This document shows positions 8,146 through 16,028 of a stretch of 64,000 nucleotides of DNA, in pieces; the first letter of the stretch is position 1, and every line of letters starts with the position of its first letter. The DNA is taken from NCBI GenBank assembly GCA_050251035.1, contig JBFWNN010000023.1:14057-78056 (forward strand), read 5' to 3'. The translations under genes were made by a program, and so were the position numbers. The notes under the pieces are model-generated. The model saw only the letters and a program-made list of their open reading frames with translations, had not been told where the DNA came from and did no database searches. This DNA comes from Taklimakanibacter sp050251035 (GTDB lineage: Bacteria; Pseudomonadota; Alphaproteobacteria; Rhizobiales; Aestuariivirgaceae).

Positions 8146-8982
8146 TCAAGCCGCGCGCTGGATCGGGAACTGGATTTCCACCAGCGCTTTCTCAAACCCG
8201 GCTTCTCCGGTGACGGGTTCGAGAAAGACTTCGCGGCAAGGACCCGCGATCTCGTATCGATTGGCCTCGATCCAGGTACCGATGGCGGCAAAGGATGAAT
8301 GACTTGCCGCAGTCGTTCCGGATCTGACGATGGTCGCCATGGCCGGCACGGCCGGAAGCTCGCTCGCCAACAACAGGCTGCCGTCGAGAAGCCGCAGGCT
8401 TGCGTTCGAGGGGCGCGCCAGGGTGAAACCGATTTCCAGATCGAGCTTCTCGTCCTCGACATCGTTGCGCGCGACGACGACGAGCTTGTCGCGCAAAGCA
8501 GGGCGGATGTGCCTCGCACCTTCTTCGGCGATGGCGCAGATCAGGGGCACGACCTGCGCCATGTTCTCGAAGGTTTGTCGCAGGGAAAGAACCGGCGAGG
8601 CCGCCACCGACTTGACGATCACGTCATAATCCTCGATCCGGCCTCGCCGGTCGATCTCGGCGATACGCGATTCGATATGGCGTAAGCGCGCTTCCTCCGC
8701 CTGCAGTGACTGCTCCACTTGCGCCCGCTTCATGGCGAGCATGCCGCGCAGCTCTGCTGAGGAAATCTGGCCTTCGAGAAGCGGCCTTATCTGCTCCAAG
8801 GAGAGACCGAGCTCCTTGAGCGCCAAAATGCGGTTCAGGCGAGGCAACTGGCGAATGCCGTAATAGCGATATCCGCTCTGCTGATCCGCATGGTCCGGGC
8901 GCAGCAGTCCCAGCTGATCATAGTGCCGCAGCTGCCTGGCCGACACCTGGGCTATCTGTGCAAATTCACCAATCCTGAACAT
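8146..8982 (-). CDS. MerR-family transcriptional regulator with GyrI-like effector domain
   Basis: The protein has about 278 residues. The N-terminal MerR winged-helix domain begins MFRIGEFAQIAQVSARQL and continues with HYDQLGLLRP and the wing/helix ILALKELGLSLEQI. A dimerising coiled coil spans roughly residues 80-115 and a GyrI/BltR-type effector-binding domain follows, with the typical end VFLEPVTGE then VEIQFPI. Such regulators bind hydrophobic or cationic drugs and untwist promoters with long spacers. The ATG at 8982 was chosen because GGAGGG is then 7 bp away; upstream starts at 8988 or 9009 put it too close or inside the gene. An inverted repeat at 9059-9081 upstream is the likely autoregulatory operator. 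The downstream GST gene is a candidate target. Confidence 0.88.
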   Translation of the reverse strand: MFRIGEFAQIAQVSARQLRHYDQLGLLRPDHADQQSGYRYYGIRQLPRLNRILALKELGLSLEQIRPLLEGQISSAELRGMLAMKRAQVEQSLQAEEARLRHIESRIAEIDRRGRIEDYDVIVKSVAASPVLSLRQTFENMAQVVPLICAIAEEGARHIRPALRDKLVVVARNDVEDEKLDLEIGFTLARPSNASLRLLDGSLLLASELPAVPAMATIVRSGTTAASHSSFAAIGTWIEANRYEIAGPCREVFLEPVTGEAGFEKALVEIQFPIQRAA

Positions 8983-9058
8983 CGGCATTCCCTCCGCGAC
9001 CCGCTCCACCGGAGCGGTGATCGGTCACGCGTGCATCTGTCGAGGAGAGTTGTGCGGG

Positions 9059-9081
9059 CTTGACATAGTGTCAAAGTCAAG
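9059..9081 (-). promoter_or_regulatory. MerR-type operator/promoter dyad
   Basis: CTTGAC and GTCAAG form a perfect 6-bp inverted repeat with an 11-bp spacer. It lies about 77 bp upstream of the MerR-type start and just downstream (8 bp) of the AraC-type stop. On the minus strand it reads TTGACTTTGACACTATGTCA, which overlaps a good -35 element, as in autoregulated MerR promoters. A clear -10 box was not identified. Confidence 0.5.
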
Positions 9082-9089
9082 CAGAAAAA

Positions 9090-10124
9090 TCACATCGTCG
9101 TTTTCGCCCGGTAGCTGCGCGGCGAGGTGCCGGTCCAGCGATGGAAGGCGCGTGAGAAGGCCGAGAGCTCGGAATAGCCGAGCAGGAAGGCGATCTCCGA
9201 GAAGGGCAGCTCGCGCTGGCGCACATAGACGAGCGCCAGATCGCGGCGCGTCTCCTCGACCAGGTCCTTGTAATTGAGATTGTCGCGCGCAAGCTCGCGC
9301 TGGATGGTGGCGGGCGTCGCCTTGATCGCCTCCGCCACCGCTTCGAGCGCCGGATAGCCGTCGGCGAGGCGGGCGCGGATCGCCGAGCGGATCTGGTCCT
9401 TGCGCGTCTGGCGGGGAAGGGGCTTGGTGCCGACGCTCATCAGACACATGCGGGTGATCGACAGGAGCTTCAGGTCGGGCGCTGGCATCGGCCGCGCGAA
9501 GAGGTCGCGCCGGAAGACCAGCGCATTGGTCGCTTGCGAGAAATAGACCGGCGCGTCGAAGGCGCTCTCATGCTCGCGCCAGGCCTCGGGCTTGGGATGC
9601 TCGAAATGCACCTCTTCCGGCGACCAGGACGCGCCCAGGCCTTCGCGCATGATGTTGAGGAACATGCCGAGCGAGAGCTCGGCGTCCTGGCGGCGCGCCA
9701 GGATGTCGGGCATGCGGATCTGATATTCGAGGCGGACGCGGCCATGGCCGGCATCGGCGACCGCCATATGGGTCGATTGCTGATGCAGGGCGAAGAGGCC
9801 GACGAAATTCTCGAGCGCCGAGCCCAGATTGGGGGAGGAGACGGCGGTATAGCCGATGAGGCCAAGATCGCGCGGCTTGAAGCCGTTCCCGAACCACAGA
9901 CCGAAATTGGGATTGCGGGTGTCGCGGGCCGCCTCTTCGAAGAGCGAGCAGAAGGCGGAAAGCTCGAGGCTCAAGGTGGGCTGGCCGACGGAGGCCGGAT
10001 CGACACCGGCTGCGCCGCAGACCCGATCGATGTCGCCGCCCAGCCGCGCGACATGGTCGGCGATGCCGGTCGCGGCCGAAGCGAGGATGCCGGGATGGGC
10101 GGCGCTGTCTTCCCCAGGCTGCAT
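9090..10124 (-). CDS. AraC-family transcriptional regulator (OruR-like, Arabinose_bd domain)
   Basis: This 344-residue regulator has an N-terminal ligand-binding domain of the kind found in OruR/ArgR-type AraC proteins (LGLIGYTAVSSPNLGSALEN, then ALHQQSTHMAV). A C-terminal pair of helix-turn-helix motifs ends with SEIAFLLGYSELSAFSRAFH and WTGTSPRSYR, the classic AraC signature. The ATG at 10124 was preferred because AGAGG lies 8 bp upstream; a TTG at 10178 would add 18 residues without a good ribosome site. It is divergent from the microcompartment operon across about 207 bp. Paired direct repeats in that gap (10266-10299) are of the kind AraC dimers bind, so it probably controls the BMC genes. 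Confidence 0.9.
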   Translation of the reverse strand: MQPGEDSAAHPGILASAATGIADHVARLGGDIDRVCGAAGVDPASVGQPTLSLELSAFCSLFEEAARDTRNPNFGLWFGNGFKPRDLGLIGYTAVSSPNLGSALENFVGLFALHQQSTHMAVADAGHGRVRLEYQIRMPDILARRQDAELSLGMFLNIMREGLGASWSPEEVHFEHPKPEAWREHESAFDAPVYFSQATNALVFRRDLFARPMPAPDLKLLSITRMCLMSVGTKPLPRQTRKDQIRSAIRARLADGYPALEAVAEAIKATPATIQRELARDNLNYKDLVEETRRDLALVYVRQRELPFSEIAFLLGYSELSAFSRAFHRWTGTSPRSYRAKTTM

Positions 10125-10265
10125 GCGGAAGCCTCTTGTTGTGCCGGTGAGCCTTGCATGGATTGGCCAGCGAAGCAACTTTGCAATGGAGTGATGCAGT
10201 TAAAAAGGGGACATGATAAAGTAAATGCTGTCTGTAGATTACACAAGTATGCTGTCCCTTAATTA

Positions 10266-10299
10266 CTTGATGTCAAGCTGGCCGAATGTGCTGTCAAGC
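10266..10299 (+). promoter_or_regulatory. Candidate AraC operator: two TGTCAAGC direct repeats
   Basis: TGTCAAGC occurs at 10271-10278 and 10292-10299, exactly 21 bp apart (two helical turns) on the same face. The first copy is part of the perfect 12-bp palindrome CTTGATGTCAAG at 10266-10277. The sites lie 33-61 bp upstream of the aldehyde dehydrogenase start and next to an AT-rich stretch (10190-10265). The spacing is typical of AraC half-sites. Confidence 0.45.
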
Positions 10300-10331
10300 C
10301 GACTCCGGCCGCGGCGGTCTAGTGTCGGCCC

Positions 10332-11897
10332 ATGGCCATCCACCCCCTTCTCGAAGATCGCGGCTTCACCAGCTTCCACGCCAAGCAAATGGTGGAAAAG
10401 GCGCGCTGGGCGGCGGAGGCCTTCTCGGGCTATGGCCGGCCCGAGGTGCTGCGGATCGCCAAGGCGGTCGGCGAGGCGGGCCATGCGCACGCCCAGCGCT
10501 ATGCCCAATGGGCGGTCGACGAGACGGGCTTCGGCGTCGTCGAGCACAAGGCGATCAAGAACCGGGCTTGCTCCAAGGGTCTCTACGAGCTCTACCAGGA
10601 CCAGGATTTCACCGGCACCAGGATCGACGCCGAGCGCAAGATCCTGGAGATCGCGCGGCCGGCCGGCGTTGTCTTCGCGCTGACGCCCTCGACCAATCCG
10701 GTGGCTACCGTCTTCTACAAGATCATGCTGTGCCTCTTGACGCGCAACGCGATCATCATCTCGCCCCATCCCATGGCCAAGGCCTGCTGCGCCGACGCGG
10801 CCAAGCTCCTCGCCAAGGCGGCGGAAGAAGCGGGCGCGCCGGACGGCGTCATCCAGGTCATCGACGAGCCGTCGCTGCCGATCGTCGAGACGGTGATGAA
10901 GTCCGACCGCATCGACGTCATCCTGGCGACCGGCGGCACGCCGGTGGTGCGCGCCGCCTATGGTTCCGGCAATCCCGCGATCGGCGTCGGGCCCGGCAAT
11001 GTGCCCGTCTATGTCGACGAGACCGCCGACGTGGCGCATGCGGCCAAGGCCATCGCCGAGTCGAAATCCTTCGACAACGGCATATTGTGCACCAATGAGA
11101 GCGCCGTCATCGCGCATGGCGCCATCGCCCAGGCGCTCGAGCAGGAGCTCAAGCGCAATAGCTGCCACATCCTGAGCGAGGCGGAGCGCGACCAGCTCGA
11201 ACAGGCGCTGTTTCCGGACGGCAAGTTCAATATCGCGCTGATCGGCAAGCCGGCCGAGCTCATCGCCCAGAAGGCGGGTTTCCGGGTTCCGGCGCGCACC
11301 AAAGTGCTGGTGGCACCGCTGGCGCGCATCGGCGATGACTATGCGCTCTCACGCGAGAAGCTCTGCCCGGTGCTCGGCCTCTATGTGGCAGCGACGCGCG
11401 AGGCGGCGATGATCGCCAGCCGCGCCATGACGCGGCGCGCGGGCGGCGGCCATTCCGCCGCCATTCATGCGCGTGATCCCAACATCATCCTGCGCTTCGG
11501 CGAAGAGATGAACGTGCTGCGCATCAGCGTGAATGTCGGCAACAGCCTCGGCGCCTCGGGCTTCGAGACGCATCTCGCCCCCACGATGACCATCGGCACC
11601 GGCTATTTCGGGCGCAGCTCGGTCGCAGAGAATGTCGGGCCGCACCACCTGGTGCAATGGGTGAAGATGGCCTGGAACAGCGACACGGCGATTGCGATGC
11701 CGTCCTTCGATGCGGCCGACCGCCTGGCAAAGCCGCGCATCGGCACGCCGCCCAAAGGCGAGATCGACTATGATTTCGGCAACCACCCGCCCGGCGCGGC
11801 GTCATCGGCGCCCGCGCGAACGACGGAATCAGCGGACGACATCCGCGCCGAGATCCGGCGCATCATCCTCGAAGAGCTGAAGGAGCTCGCGCGCTGA
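10332..11897 (+). CDS. CoA-acylating aldehyde dehydrogenase with C-terminal encapsulation helix
   Basis: This 521-residue enzyme would convert an aldehyde to its acyl-CoA with NAD+. It resembles the EutE/PduP, SauS and AdhE N-terminal type: the catalytic Cys is C253 in FDNGILCTNES, with SPHPMAKACC, LATGGTPVVRAAY and AIGVGPGNVPVYVDETAD as family blocks. After the enzyme domain a Pro/Ala-rich linker (about 480-498) leads to an amphipathic helix, roughly ADDIRAEIRRIILEELKELA, which fits a BMC encapsulation peptide. The next gene starts on its stop codon region (coordinates touch at 11897), so it is cotranslated with the shell genes. No phosphotransacylase or alcohol dehydrogenase lies beside it. 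The upstream sequence has no strong ribosome site. Confidence 0.92.
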   Translation: MAIHPLLEDRGFTSFHAKQMVEKARWAAEAFSGYGRPEVLRIAKAVGEAGHAHAQRYAQWAVDETGFGVVEHKAIKNRACSKGLYELYQDQDFTGTRIDAERKILEIARPAGVVFALTPSTNPVATVFYKIMLCLLTRNAIIISPHPMAKACCADAAKLLAKAAEEAGAPDGVIQVIDEPSLPIVETVMKSDRIDVILATGGTPVVRAAYGSGNPAIGVGPGNVPVYVDETADVAHAAKAIAESKSFDNGILCTNESAVIAHGAIAQALEQELKRNSCHILSEAERDQLEQALFPDGKFNIALIGKPAELIAQKAGFRVPARTKVLVAPLARIGDDYALSREKLCPVLGLYVAATREAAMIASRAMTRRAGGGHSAAIHARDPNIILRFGEEMNVLRISVNVGNSLGASGFETHLAPTMTIGTGYFGRSSVAENVGPHHLVQWVKMAWNSDTAIAMPSFDAADRLAKPRIGTPPKGEIDYDFGNHPPGAASSAPARTTESADDIRAEIRRIILEELKELAR

Positions 11898-12508
11898 TGG
11901 CGAAGCTGCGCTCCTATATCTTCATCGACCAGCTGCAGCCGGGCACCATGTGCTATCTGGGCTCGTTCTGCCGGGGCTTCCTGCCGCGCGCCAACATGGC
12001 GGCGATCGTCATCGAAGTGGCGCCGGGCCTCGACATCGAGCCCTTGACCGATATCGCGGTCAAGACCGTCGACGTGAAGCCCGGCATATTGGTGGTCGAG
12101 CGGCAGTTCGGCTATCTCGAATTTCATTCGCATTCGACCGCTTCGGTCAGGGCGGCGGGCGAGGCCATCCTGGCCGAACTCGGCGCCAGCGAGCGGGATG
12201 CGCTCAAGCCCGAGATCCTCGCCTCCGAGATCGTGAAACGCGTCGACAACTATCATGCGCTGCTGATCAACCGGAACAAGTCGGGCTCGATGATCCTGCC
12301 CAGCGAATCGCTGTTCGTGCTCGAGATGCAGCCCGCGGCCTATGCGATCCTCGCCGCCAACGAGGCGGAGAAGGCGGCCAATGTCAAAGTGGTCGACTAC
12401 CGCATGATGGGCGCCACCGGCCGGGTCTATCTGTCGGGCGAGGAAAGCAACATCAGGGCCGCGGCGCGCGCCGCCGAACAGGCGCTCGAAACGAGAATGG
12501 CGGCATGA
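11897..12508 (+). CDS. BMC-T shell protein (tandem BMC domains), copy 1
   Basis: This 203-residue shell protein has two BMC folds and should form a pseudo-hexameric trimer. It starts MAKLRSYIFIDQLQP and has the block VERQFGYLEFHSHS near the first domain end, then LLINRNKSGSMILPSESL and ANEAEKAANVKVVDY in the second. This order resembles the permuted, stacking type of BMC-T, which can have gated pores for larger metabolites. It is clearly paralogous to the protein at 13560-14186, although the two have diverged. It overlaps the downstream 157-residue gene by 4 bp (ATGA). It is the first shell gene after the signature enzyme. Confidence 0.9.
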   Translation: MAKLRSYIFIDQLQPGTMCYLGSFCRGFLPRANMAAIVIEVAPGLDIEPLTDIAVKTVDVKPGILVVERQFGYLEFHSHSTASVRAAGEAILAELGASERDALKPEILASEIVKRVDNYHALLINRNKSGSMILPSESLFVLEMQPAAYAILAANEAEKAANVKVVDYRMMGATGRVYLSGEESNIRAAARAAEQALETRMAA

Positions 12509-12978
12509 GCGGCATATCCTCCCAGGAAATCCGGCAGTTGGTGCGCGAAGCCTTGCGCGACCTGCTGCCGCCGGCCAAGGAACGGACCGGGGCGACGGGC
12601 GGCACGCTCCTGGCGCGGCTGCGGACGGCGCTCGCCGATCCGAAACGCGCGAGCGTCGAGGTCAGGATTGACAATGCCCAGGACCTCGGCGCCTTCGCCC
12701 GCGACCTCCTGCAGGCGCCGGAGGATGTGAGAGTGGGCATTCTTTCGGGCAAGATCGCGCTCAGCCTCGCGCGCCATTCCCAAGGCGCCGCGCCCGTGGC
12801 GCCGACGCCGCAGCGCGCCCCGCATCAGATCGCGAAGGGCGTGGTGACGGAGATCATGGTGACCGAGATCGGCAAGACCAGCGATCGCCTGATCATCGGC
12901 AAGGGCGTCGTCGTGACGCCGCTGGCGCGCGACAAGGCGCGCGAGGTGAAGCTTGAAATCGTGAGGGACCGCACATGA
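12505..12978 (+). CDS. BMC-associated protein with N-terminal encapsulation-like helix
   Basis: This 157-residue protein has no function I can name with certainty. It begins with SSQEIRQLVREALRDLL (residues 5-21), an amphipathic helix like those that target cargo to BMC shells, followed by a linker. The middle is a small alpha/beta region, and after a Pro/Ala-rich linker the C-terminal part (GVVTEIMVTEIGKTSDRL then KGVVVTPLARDKAREVKLEI) recalls the end of PduM-type proteins, where a similar 'TxLARD' pattern occurs. The ATG overlaps the previous stop (ATGA) and its stop overlaps the BMC-P start (ATGA), placing it inside the shell operon. It may be a structural or assembly factor, or a cargo linker. 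Confidence 0.75.
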   Translation: MSGISSQEIRQLVREALRDLLPPAKERTGATGGTLLARLRTALADPKRASVEVRIDNAQDLGAFARDLLQAPEDVRVGILSGKIALSLARHSQGAAPVAPTPQRAPHQIAKGVVTEIMVTEIGKTSDRLIIGKGVVVTPLARDKAREVKLEIVRDRT

Positions 12979-13244
12979 AAACCGGAATTGTGGTCGGAAA
13001 AGTATGGGCGACGAAGCGGCTCGCCGAACTGCCGGGGGGCGCCTTGCTCGAGGTCGCGGGCGAAGAGGACGACGAGCGTATGATCGCCTTCGATCCCCTG
13101 GGCGCCGGCGTAGGCGAGCGGGTGCTGGTCACCCAGGGCTCGGTCGCCAAGGCCTGGTTCAAGGACGGCAACAACGTCGTCGACGCGCTCGTCATCGGCA
13201 TTCTCGACGAGCAGGCGCCGGCGAAATCCGCGAAGAAGAGTTGA
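12975..13244 (+). CDS. BMC-P pentameric vertex protein (EutN/CcmL family)
   Basis: This 89-residue protein caps the shell vertices as a pentamer. The family pattern is clear: MKTGIVVGKVWATKR at the start, a loop with ALLEVAGEEDDERMIAFDPLGAGVGERVLVTQGS, then DALVIGILDE near the end, followed by a short Lys/Ala tail. Its length matches EutN/CcmL members. It overlaps the upstream gene by 4 bp and is the only BMC-P gene seen here. Confidence 0.93.
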   Translation: MKTGIVVGKVWATKRLAELPGGALLEVAGEEDDERMIAFDPLGAGVGERVLVTQGSVAKAWFKDGNNVVDALVIGILDEQAPAKSAKKS

Positions 13245-13274
13245 TCTGGTCAAGTTTGCGAAAAGGAGAACAGC

Positions 13275-13550
13275 ATGTCTAACGCAATCGGTTTTGTCGA
13301 AACACGCGGCTTCGTGGCGGCTTTCGCCGCGGGCGATGCAATGGTGAAGGCCGCCAATGTGACGATCGTCGGGCGCGAGCAGGTCGGCGCCGGCCTGGTC
13401 TCGGTGCAGGTCCAGGGCGATGTCGGCGCCGTAAAGGCCGCGACTGAAGCCGGCGCCGAAGCCGCGCGCAATGTCGGCGAGGTCGTCTCGGTGCATGTAA
13501 TCCCCAGGCCTCATCCGGACGTGGTCAAACACTTCGGCAATTCGAAGTAA
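13275..13550 (+). CDS. BMC-H hexameric shell protein
   Basis: This 91-residue single-domain BMC protein forms the hexagonal tiles of the shell facets. It has the usual start AIGFVETRGFVAAFAAGDAMVKAANV, written here in parts as AIGFVETRGF and GDAMVKAANV, then VSVQVQGDVGAVKAATEAGA and the C-terminal VHVIPRPHPDVV. A strong AAAAGGAGA-type ribosome site precedes the ATG, unlike the coupled genes upstream, which fits high expression of the main tile. Only one BMC-H gene is present in the locus. Confidence 0.95.
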   Translation: MSNAIGFVETRGFVAAFAAGDAMVKAANVTIVGREQVGAGLVSVQVQGDVGAVKAATEAGAEAARNVGEVVSVHVIPRPHPDVVKHFGNSK

Positions 13551-13559
13551 CCGCCCGCC

Positions 13560-14186
13560 GTGGCGGAGCTGCGCGTCTATCTGAAGCTCGAGTCGCTCAG
13601 GCGGCAGTTCGCCGCCTATATGGGATCGCCGACCCGCGCCCGGGGCTATGTCCCGCTCGAGGGCATGCATTCGCTCATCATCGAGATAGCACCCGCGCTC
13701 GCCATCCATCATGTGAGCGACGTGGCGCTGAAGACGGTGCCCGAAGCCGAGCCCGGCATCCTCTATACCGAGCGGCAGTTCGGCATTCTCGAACTGCATT
13801 CCTTCGATCTGGATCACGTCGACCGGGCAGGGGCCGCGGTGCTCAAGGCGATCGGCCAGAAGGCGGAGGACCAGCTCAAGCCGCAACTGCTGTTCGCCGA
13901 GATCGTGAGCGAAGTGACCGACAGCCACGCCGTCATCCTCAACCGCAACCGCGAAGCCTCCATGATCATGCCGGGCGAGTCGCTGCTCCTCATCGAGATG
14001 GTGCCGGCTCTGTTCGCGGCGCATGCGGCGAACGAGGCGGAGAAGATCGCGCCCGGCGCCACCCTGGTCGATTGCCAGATGATCGGCGCCTCGGGCCGGC
14101 TGTTCATGGCGGGCGAGAAGAGCGAGCTCGAAAAGGCGCGCGATCACATCGTGGCGATGTTGAAAGCGGTCACGGGACGAGGGTAA
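13560..14186 (+). CDS. BMC-T shell protein (tandem BMC domains), copy 2
   Basis: This 208-residue tandem-domain shell protein is paralogous to the one at 11897-12508. Shared landmarks are ERQFGILELHSF, ILNRNREASMIMPGESL and AANEAEKIAPGATLVDC. It starts with GTG 9 bp after the BMC-H stop; no earlier ATG fits, and the start MAELRVYLKLESL aligns with that of the first copy. The two copies differ in the residues facing the presumed pore, so they may pass different molecules. It is the last gene of the BMC operon. Confidence 0.9.
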   Translation: MAELRVYLKLESLRRQFAAYMGSPTRARGYVPLEGMHSLIIEIAPALAIHHVSDVALKTVPEAEPGILYTERQFGILELHSFDLDHVDRAGAAVLKAIGQKAEDQLKPQLLFAEIVSEVTDSHAVILNRNREASMIMPGESLLLIEMVPALFAAHAANEAEKIAPGATLVDCQMIGASGRLFMAGEKSELEKARDHIVAMLKAVTGRG

Positions 14187-14263
14187 TCGCCCGGGCGTCG
14201 AGCATCTTCCTCAGTCCCGTGATTAAGCGCCGGCGCAGTTCGTGTCCACGAACGGCCCGGTGG

Positions 14264-14620
14264 TTATACGCTTGCGACTTTCTTGTTGATGCGCGTGACC
14301 TTGCCGTCGCTGTTCTCCGGCTCGGCGACAACGGGCCTCTCCAGCTCGTTGCCCTCGAGATCACGCAGATGCGCTTCCTCGCGCGAGATCTGCACCTTGA
14401 TCTGTTCGGCAACGCCGTCATGTCTGCGATTGATCATCATCTTCATGCTCGCCGTGAACGAATCGAGGGCTTCCAGGTCTTCGTTGCGGCCATCCCTGAG
14501 CACACTGAGCAGGTCGCGGAAATAATCGATACTCGCCAGATCCTTGGCGCGATCGCGGTCGAGCTCGACGCGCTGCGCCTCGGCGGCTTCGGCCTGAAGT
14601 CTGATGGAGTTGCGTGGCAT
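14264..14620 (-). CDS. Hypothetical helical/coiled-coil protein
   Basis: This protein of about 118 residues is not recognised. It is predicted to be mostly helical and highly charged (RLQAEAAEAQRVELDRDRAK at the start, then MINRRHDGVAEQIKVQISRE), without a signal peptide or membrane segment. The C-terminus is a Lys/Val-rich tail. The ATG at 14620 has AAAGG 8 bp upstream; a GTG at 14629 is less likely. It converges on the BMC operon with a 77-bp gap and its codon use resembles its neighbours. It may be unrelated to the microcompartment. Confidence 0.65.
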   Translation of the reverse strand: MPRNSIRLQAEAAEAQRVELDRDRAKDLASIDYFRDLLSVLRDGRNEDLEALDSFTASMKMMINRRHDGVAEQIKVQISREEAHLRDLEGNELERPVVAEPENSDGKVTRINKKVASV

Positions 14621-14892
14621 GTCAGGCACCTTTCTGGATCGATTGGATCCAAGACGCCGTACCCGACCCGAGGGTTACACAGTACACGGATTAATTCCAC
14701 CGTCAGGCTTGGTTAACGGCGCCATTTCGCAAGGTCTTGACCGATTAAGGTAAATATCGGAGCGCCTCCAGCCCGGGTCCGGGGCATAAGTTCCCATGCA
14801 ATCCGATTTCGAGCCGATTCACGAACGGTAGGAAGGGGGTGCGAAGCTATGCTATCAGGCCCCGAGCGGACAGTTTCGAGGAGGTGATTGAA

Positions 14893-15918
14893 ATGCGGGT
14901 CTATCCGGTCTGGAGACGCTTTGGGGTTCTGGCTATTGTCATGCTGGCGCATGGCCACGCTCAGGCCGAAGTGCCGCTCGACGGCTCCTTCGTGGCGGAC
15001 CAGGATTGCAGCGCCGTCCAGTCGATCCGCAAGCAATCGAATCCGGTCAAGCTCGAAGCGGGACACTCCTACCAGATCGTCGCGGCGAACAAGGACGCGG
15101 CCAGTCATTTCCTGATCATCGTGCCGGGCGCCGCGCCGGAGCGGCGCTGGGCGCCCATAGGCTGCGGCAAGCGCGAGGGCGGAGGGCCCCGGGATGACGG
15201 CACGACCGCGGCGCCACAGTCAGACGACCAGCCGGTACAGGCCGGCAAGCAAAAAGGCTCGGCGCGCACGCAATATGTGCTGGCGGCGAGCTGGCAGCCG
15301 GCGTTCTGCGAGACGAAGCCCGACAAGGTCGAGTGCCGGACGCAGACGGCGGAGCGTTTCGATGCCGGCCATTTCGCGCTGCACGGGCTGTGGCCGCAGC
15401 CGCGCAGCCTCGGCTATTGTCGGGTGGAACAGCCGCAGATCGAAGACGACAAGGCCGGGCGCTGGGCCGAGCTGCCGGCGGTCGCGCTCGCGCCCGCGAC
15501 GAAAGAAGAGCTCGACAAGGTGATGCTGGGCACGCAGTCCTATCTCGAGCGCCATGAATGGACCAAACACGGCACCTGCTATGCGGCGACTGCGGAGGAC
15601 TATTTCGCCGACTCGCTGGCGTTGATGCGGGCGCTCAATGCTTCGGCGGTGCAGGAGCTGTTCACCAGCCGCATCGGACGGTTCCTGTCCTTCGACGACA
15701 TCCGCAAGGCCTTCGATCAGAGCTTCGGCGCCGGCGCTGGACGGCGCGTGCGCATGCAATGCGCGCGCGACAATGGCCGGCTCATCATCGCGGAGCTCAC
15801 CATCGGCCTCACCGGCGAGATCACGCCGCAATCGTCCTTCGCCGACCTCATCGCCGCAGCGCAGCCGACCAAGTCCGAATGTCCGGGTGGCATCGTCGAC
15901 ACGGTCGGACTGCAATAG
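14893..15918 (+). CDS. Secreted ribonuclease T2 family protein
   Basis: This 341-residue protein has both catalytic motifs of RNase T2: CAS I HGLWPQ (His164) and CAS II HEWTKHGTC (His221, Glu222, Lys225, His226). These enzymes cut single-stranded RNA through a 2',3'-cyclic intermediate. A signal peptide (RRFGVLAIVMLAHGHAQA) sends it to the periplasm or outside. About 95 residues precede the T2 domain, which starts near YVLAASWQPAFC, and hold two cysteines and a segment ending VPGAAPERRWAPIGCG, an extra module I do not recognise. The ATG at 14893 was chosen because GGAGGTGA lies 6 bp upstream. A free-standing promoter is likely in the 270-bp gap before it. Confidence 0.92.
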   Translation: MRVYPVWRRFGVLAIVMLAHGHAQAEVPLDGSFVADQDCSAVQSIRKQSNPVKLEAGHSYQIVAANKDAASHFLIIVPGAAPERRWAPIGCGKREGGGPRDDGTTAAPQSDDQPVQAGKQKGSARTQYVLAASWQPAFCETKPDKVECRTQTAERFDAGHFALHGLWPQPRSLGYCRVEQPQIEDDKAGRWAELPAVALAPATKEELDKVMLGTQSYLERHEWTKHGTCYAATAEDYFADSLALMRALNASAVQELFTSRIGRFLSFDDIRKAFDQSFGAGAGRRVRMQCARDNGRLIIAELTIGLTGEITPQSSFADLIAAAQPTKSECPGGIVDTVGLQ

Positions 15919-16028
15919 GCCCTCGCGCAGGTGACGCCGGAAACGCGTCACGACTTTGTGCATTGCCCCTCTGGCGGGCGGCTTGCGAAGCTCGGATCTC
16001 CGGAGCGTCCGCTGCATTTGGCAGGAGC

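Noticed and set aside
14238..14253. Perfect hairpin GTTCGTG/CACGAAC between convergent genes as a terminator
   Set aside because: The loop is only 2 nt and no T-tract follows on either strand, so it does not meet the usual criteria for an intrinsic terminator.
15558..16028. Long N-terminal extension of the aldo/keto reductase
   Set aside because: It overlaps the RNase T2 gene in another frame, and a Tat signal and ribosome site mark the start at 16029.
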